Below are positions 6,200-6,299 of a DNA stretch of 6,299 bases, one piece after another; the first letter of the stretch is position 1, and each line of letters opens with the position of its first letter. The notes beneath the pieces are model-generated. The model saw only the letters and a list, made by a program, of their open reading frames with translations. It made no database searches and was not told where the DNA came from. Location of the stretch: positions 1-6,299 of the forward strand of contig DCKO01000123.1 of NCBI GenBank assembly GCA_002320665.1, read 5' to 3'. The translations under genes and the position numbers were made by a program. Source of the DNA: Micavibrio sp. UBA1672. GTDB lineage: Bacteria > Pseudomonadota > Alphaproteobacteria > Micavibrionales > Micavibrionaceae.

Positions 6200-6247
6200 G
6201 AATGCATTGGTTTAATTTGCCTGCTCGAATGCAGGTGTTTTCTACAT
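6190..6247 (+). repeat. Short direct repeats in the tuf leader
   Basis: TTTTCTACAT occurs at 6190-6199 and again at 6238-6247. GAATGCA occurs between them at 6200-6206 and 6227-6233. The first TTTTCTACAT contains the proposed -10. AATGCATT (6201-6208) is also an eight-base palindrome. Confidence 0.6.
6220..6241 (+). promoter_or_regulatory. Hairpin with T-run in the tuf leader (possible attenuator)
   Basis: CCTGC (6220-6224) pairs with GCAGG (6231-6235) around the loop TCGAAT. TG and then TTTT (6238-6241) follow. The stem is short for a full terminator, but its position inside the transcribed leader of tuf makes a pausing or attenuation role possible. Confidence 0.35.
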
Positions 6248-6275
6248 TTGACAGGATGAAGGTAAAGGAAAAGCT

Positions 6276-6299
6276 ATGTCTAAGGAAAAGTTTGAGCGG
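6276..6299 (+). CDS. tuf: Elongation factor Tu, first eight codons
   Basis: The last bases encode MSKEKFER, the conserved start of EF-Tu, where the family normally continues into the GTP-binding P-loop region beyond this window. EF-Tu is the GTPase that brings aminoacyl-tRNA to the ribosome. The start is supported by AAAGGAAA (6264-6271) at good distance and by a strong promoter upstream. The gene is cut by the right edge, so the call rests on eight residues plus the context of an upstream tRNA-Gly(TCC). Confidence 0.85.

Overview
The window reads as a piece of core chromosome from an alphaproteobacterium, probably one outside the well-studied orders (Rickettsiales-like or Micavibrio-like; this placement is inference). 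The main support is a short valyl-tRNA synthetase of the archaeal ('type 2') kind, which is characteristic of Rickettsia and some relatives. Supporting this are a promoter before the last gene that fits the alphaproteobacterial pattern GTTGAC-N17-CTACAT, and an S-formylglutathione hydrolase of the glutathione-dependent formaldehyde pathway. Base composition is moderate, and it is visibly more AT-rich in the orphan gene at 654-1571 and the small membrane gene at 5729-6103.

Layout from left to right. (1) The 3' two thirds of an S-formylglutathione hydrolase gene (1-584, +). (2) An orphan gene (654-1571, +) of unknown function whose middle resembles a degenerate protein-kinase fold. (3) A two-helix membrane protein with a bacterial PH-like domain (1673-2347, +). 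(4) A convergent pair begins here: a small exported protein with a signal peptide (2376-2819, -), with its own likely promoter, and upstream of it the valine-tRNA ligase valS (2899-5412, -). (5) A 160-base divergent region holds the valS leader with a hairpin and the likely promoter of a tRNA-Gly(TCC) gene (5573-5646, +). (6) A small three-helix membrane protein (5729-6103, +). (7) A 172-base leader with a strong promoter, short repeats and a hairpin, ending in the first eight codons of tuf (EF-Tu, 6276 to the window edge).

Functionally, the right half is translation machinery: valS, tRNA-Gly and tuf. tRNA-Gly(TCC) lying upstream of tuf recalls the E. coli thrU-tyrU-glyT-thrT-tufB cluster, but here the other tRNAs are missing and an unrelated membrane protein gene sits between. 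The left half is a set of apparently independent housekeeping or unknown genes with no obvious operon.

I found no mobile element, CRISPR array, toxin-antitoxin pair or defence locus, and no clear new multi-gene system. The observations most worth pursuing are the kinase-like orphan, the ValRS signature variants, the plus-strand intrinsic terminator placed between two minus-strand genes, and the repeat-and-hairpin leader of tuf.
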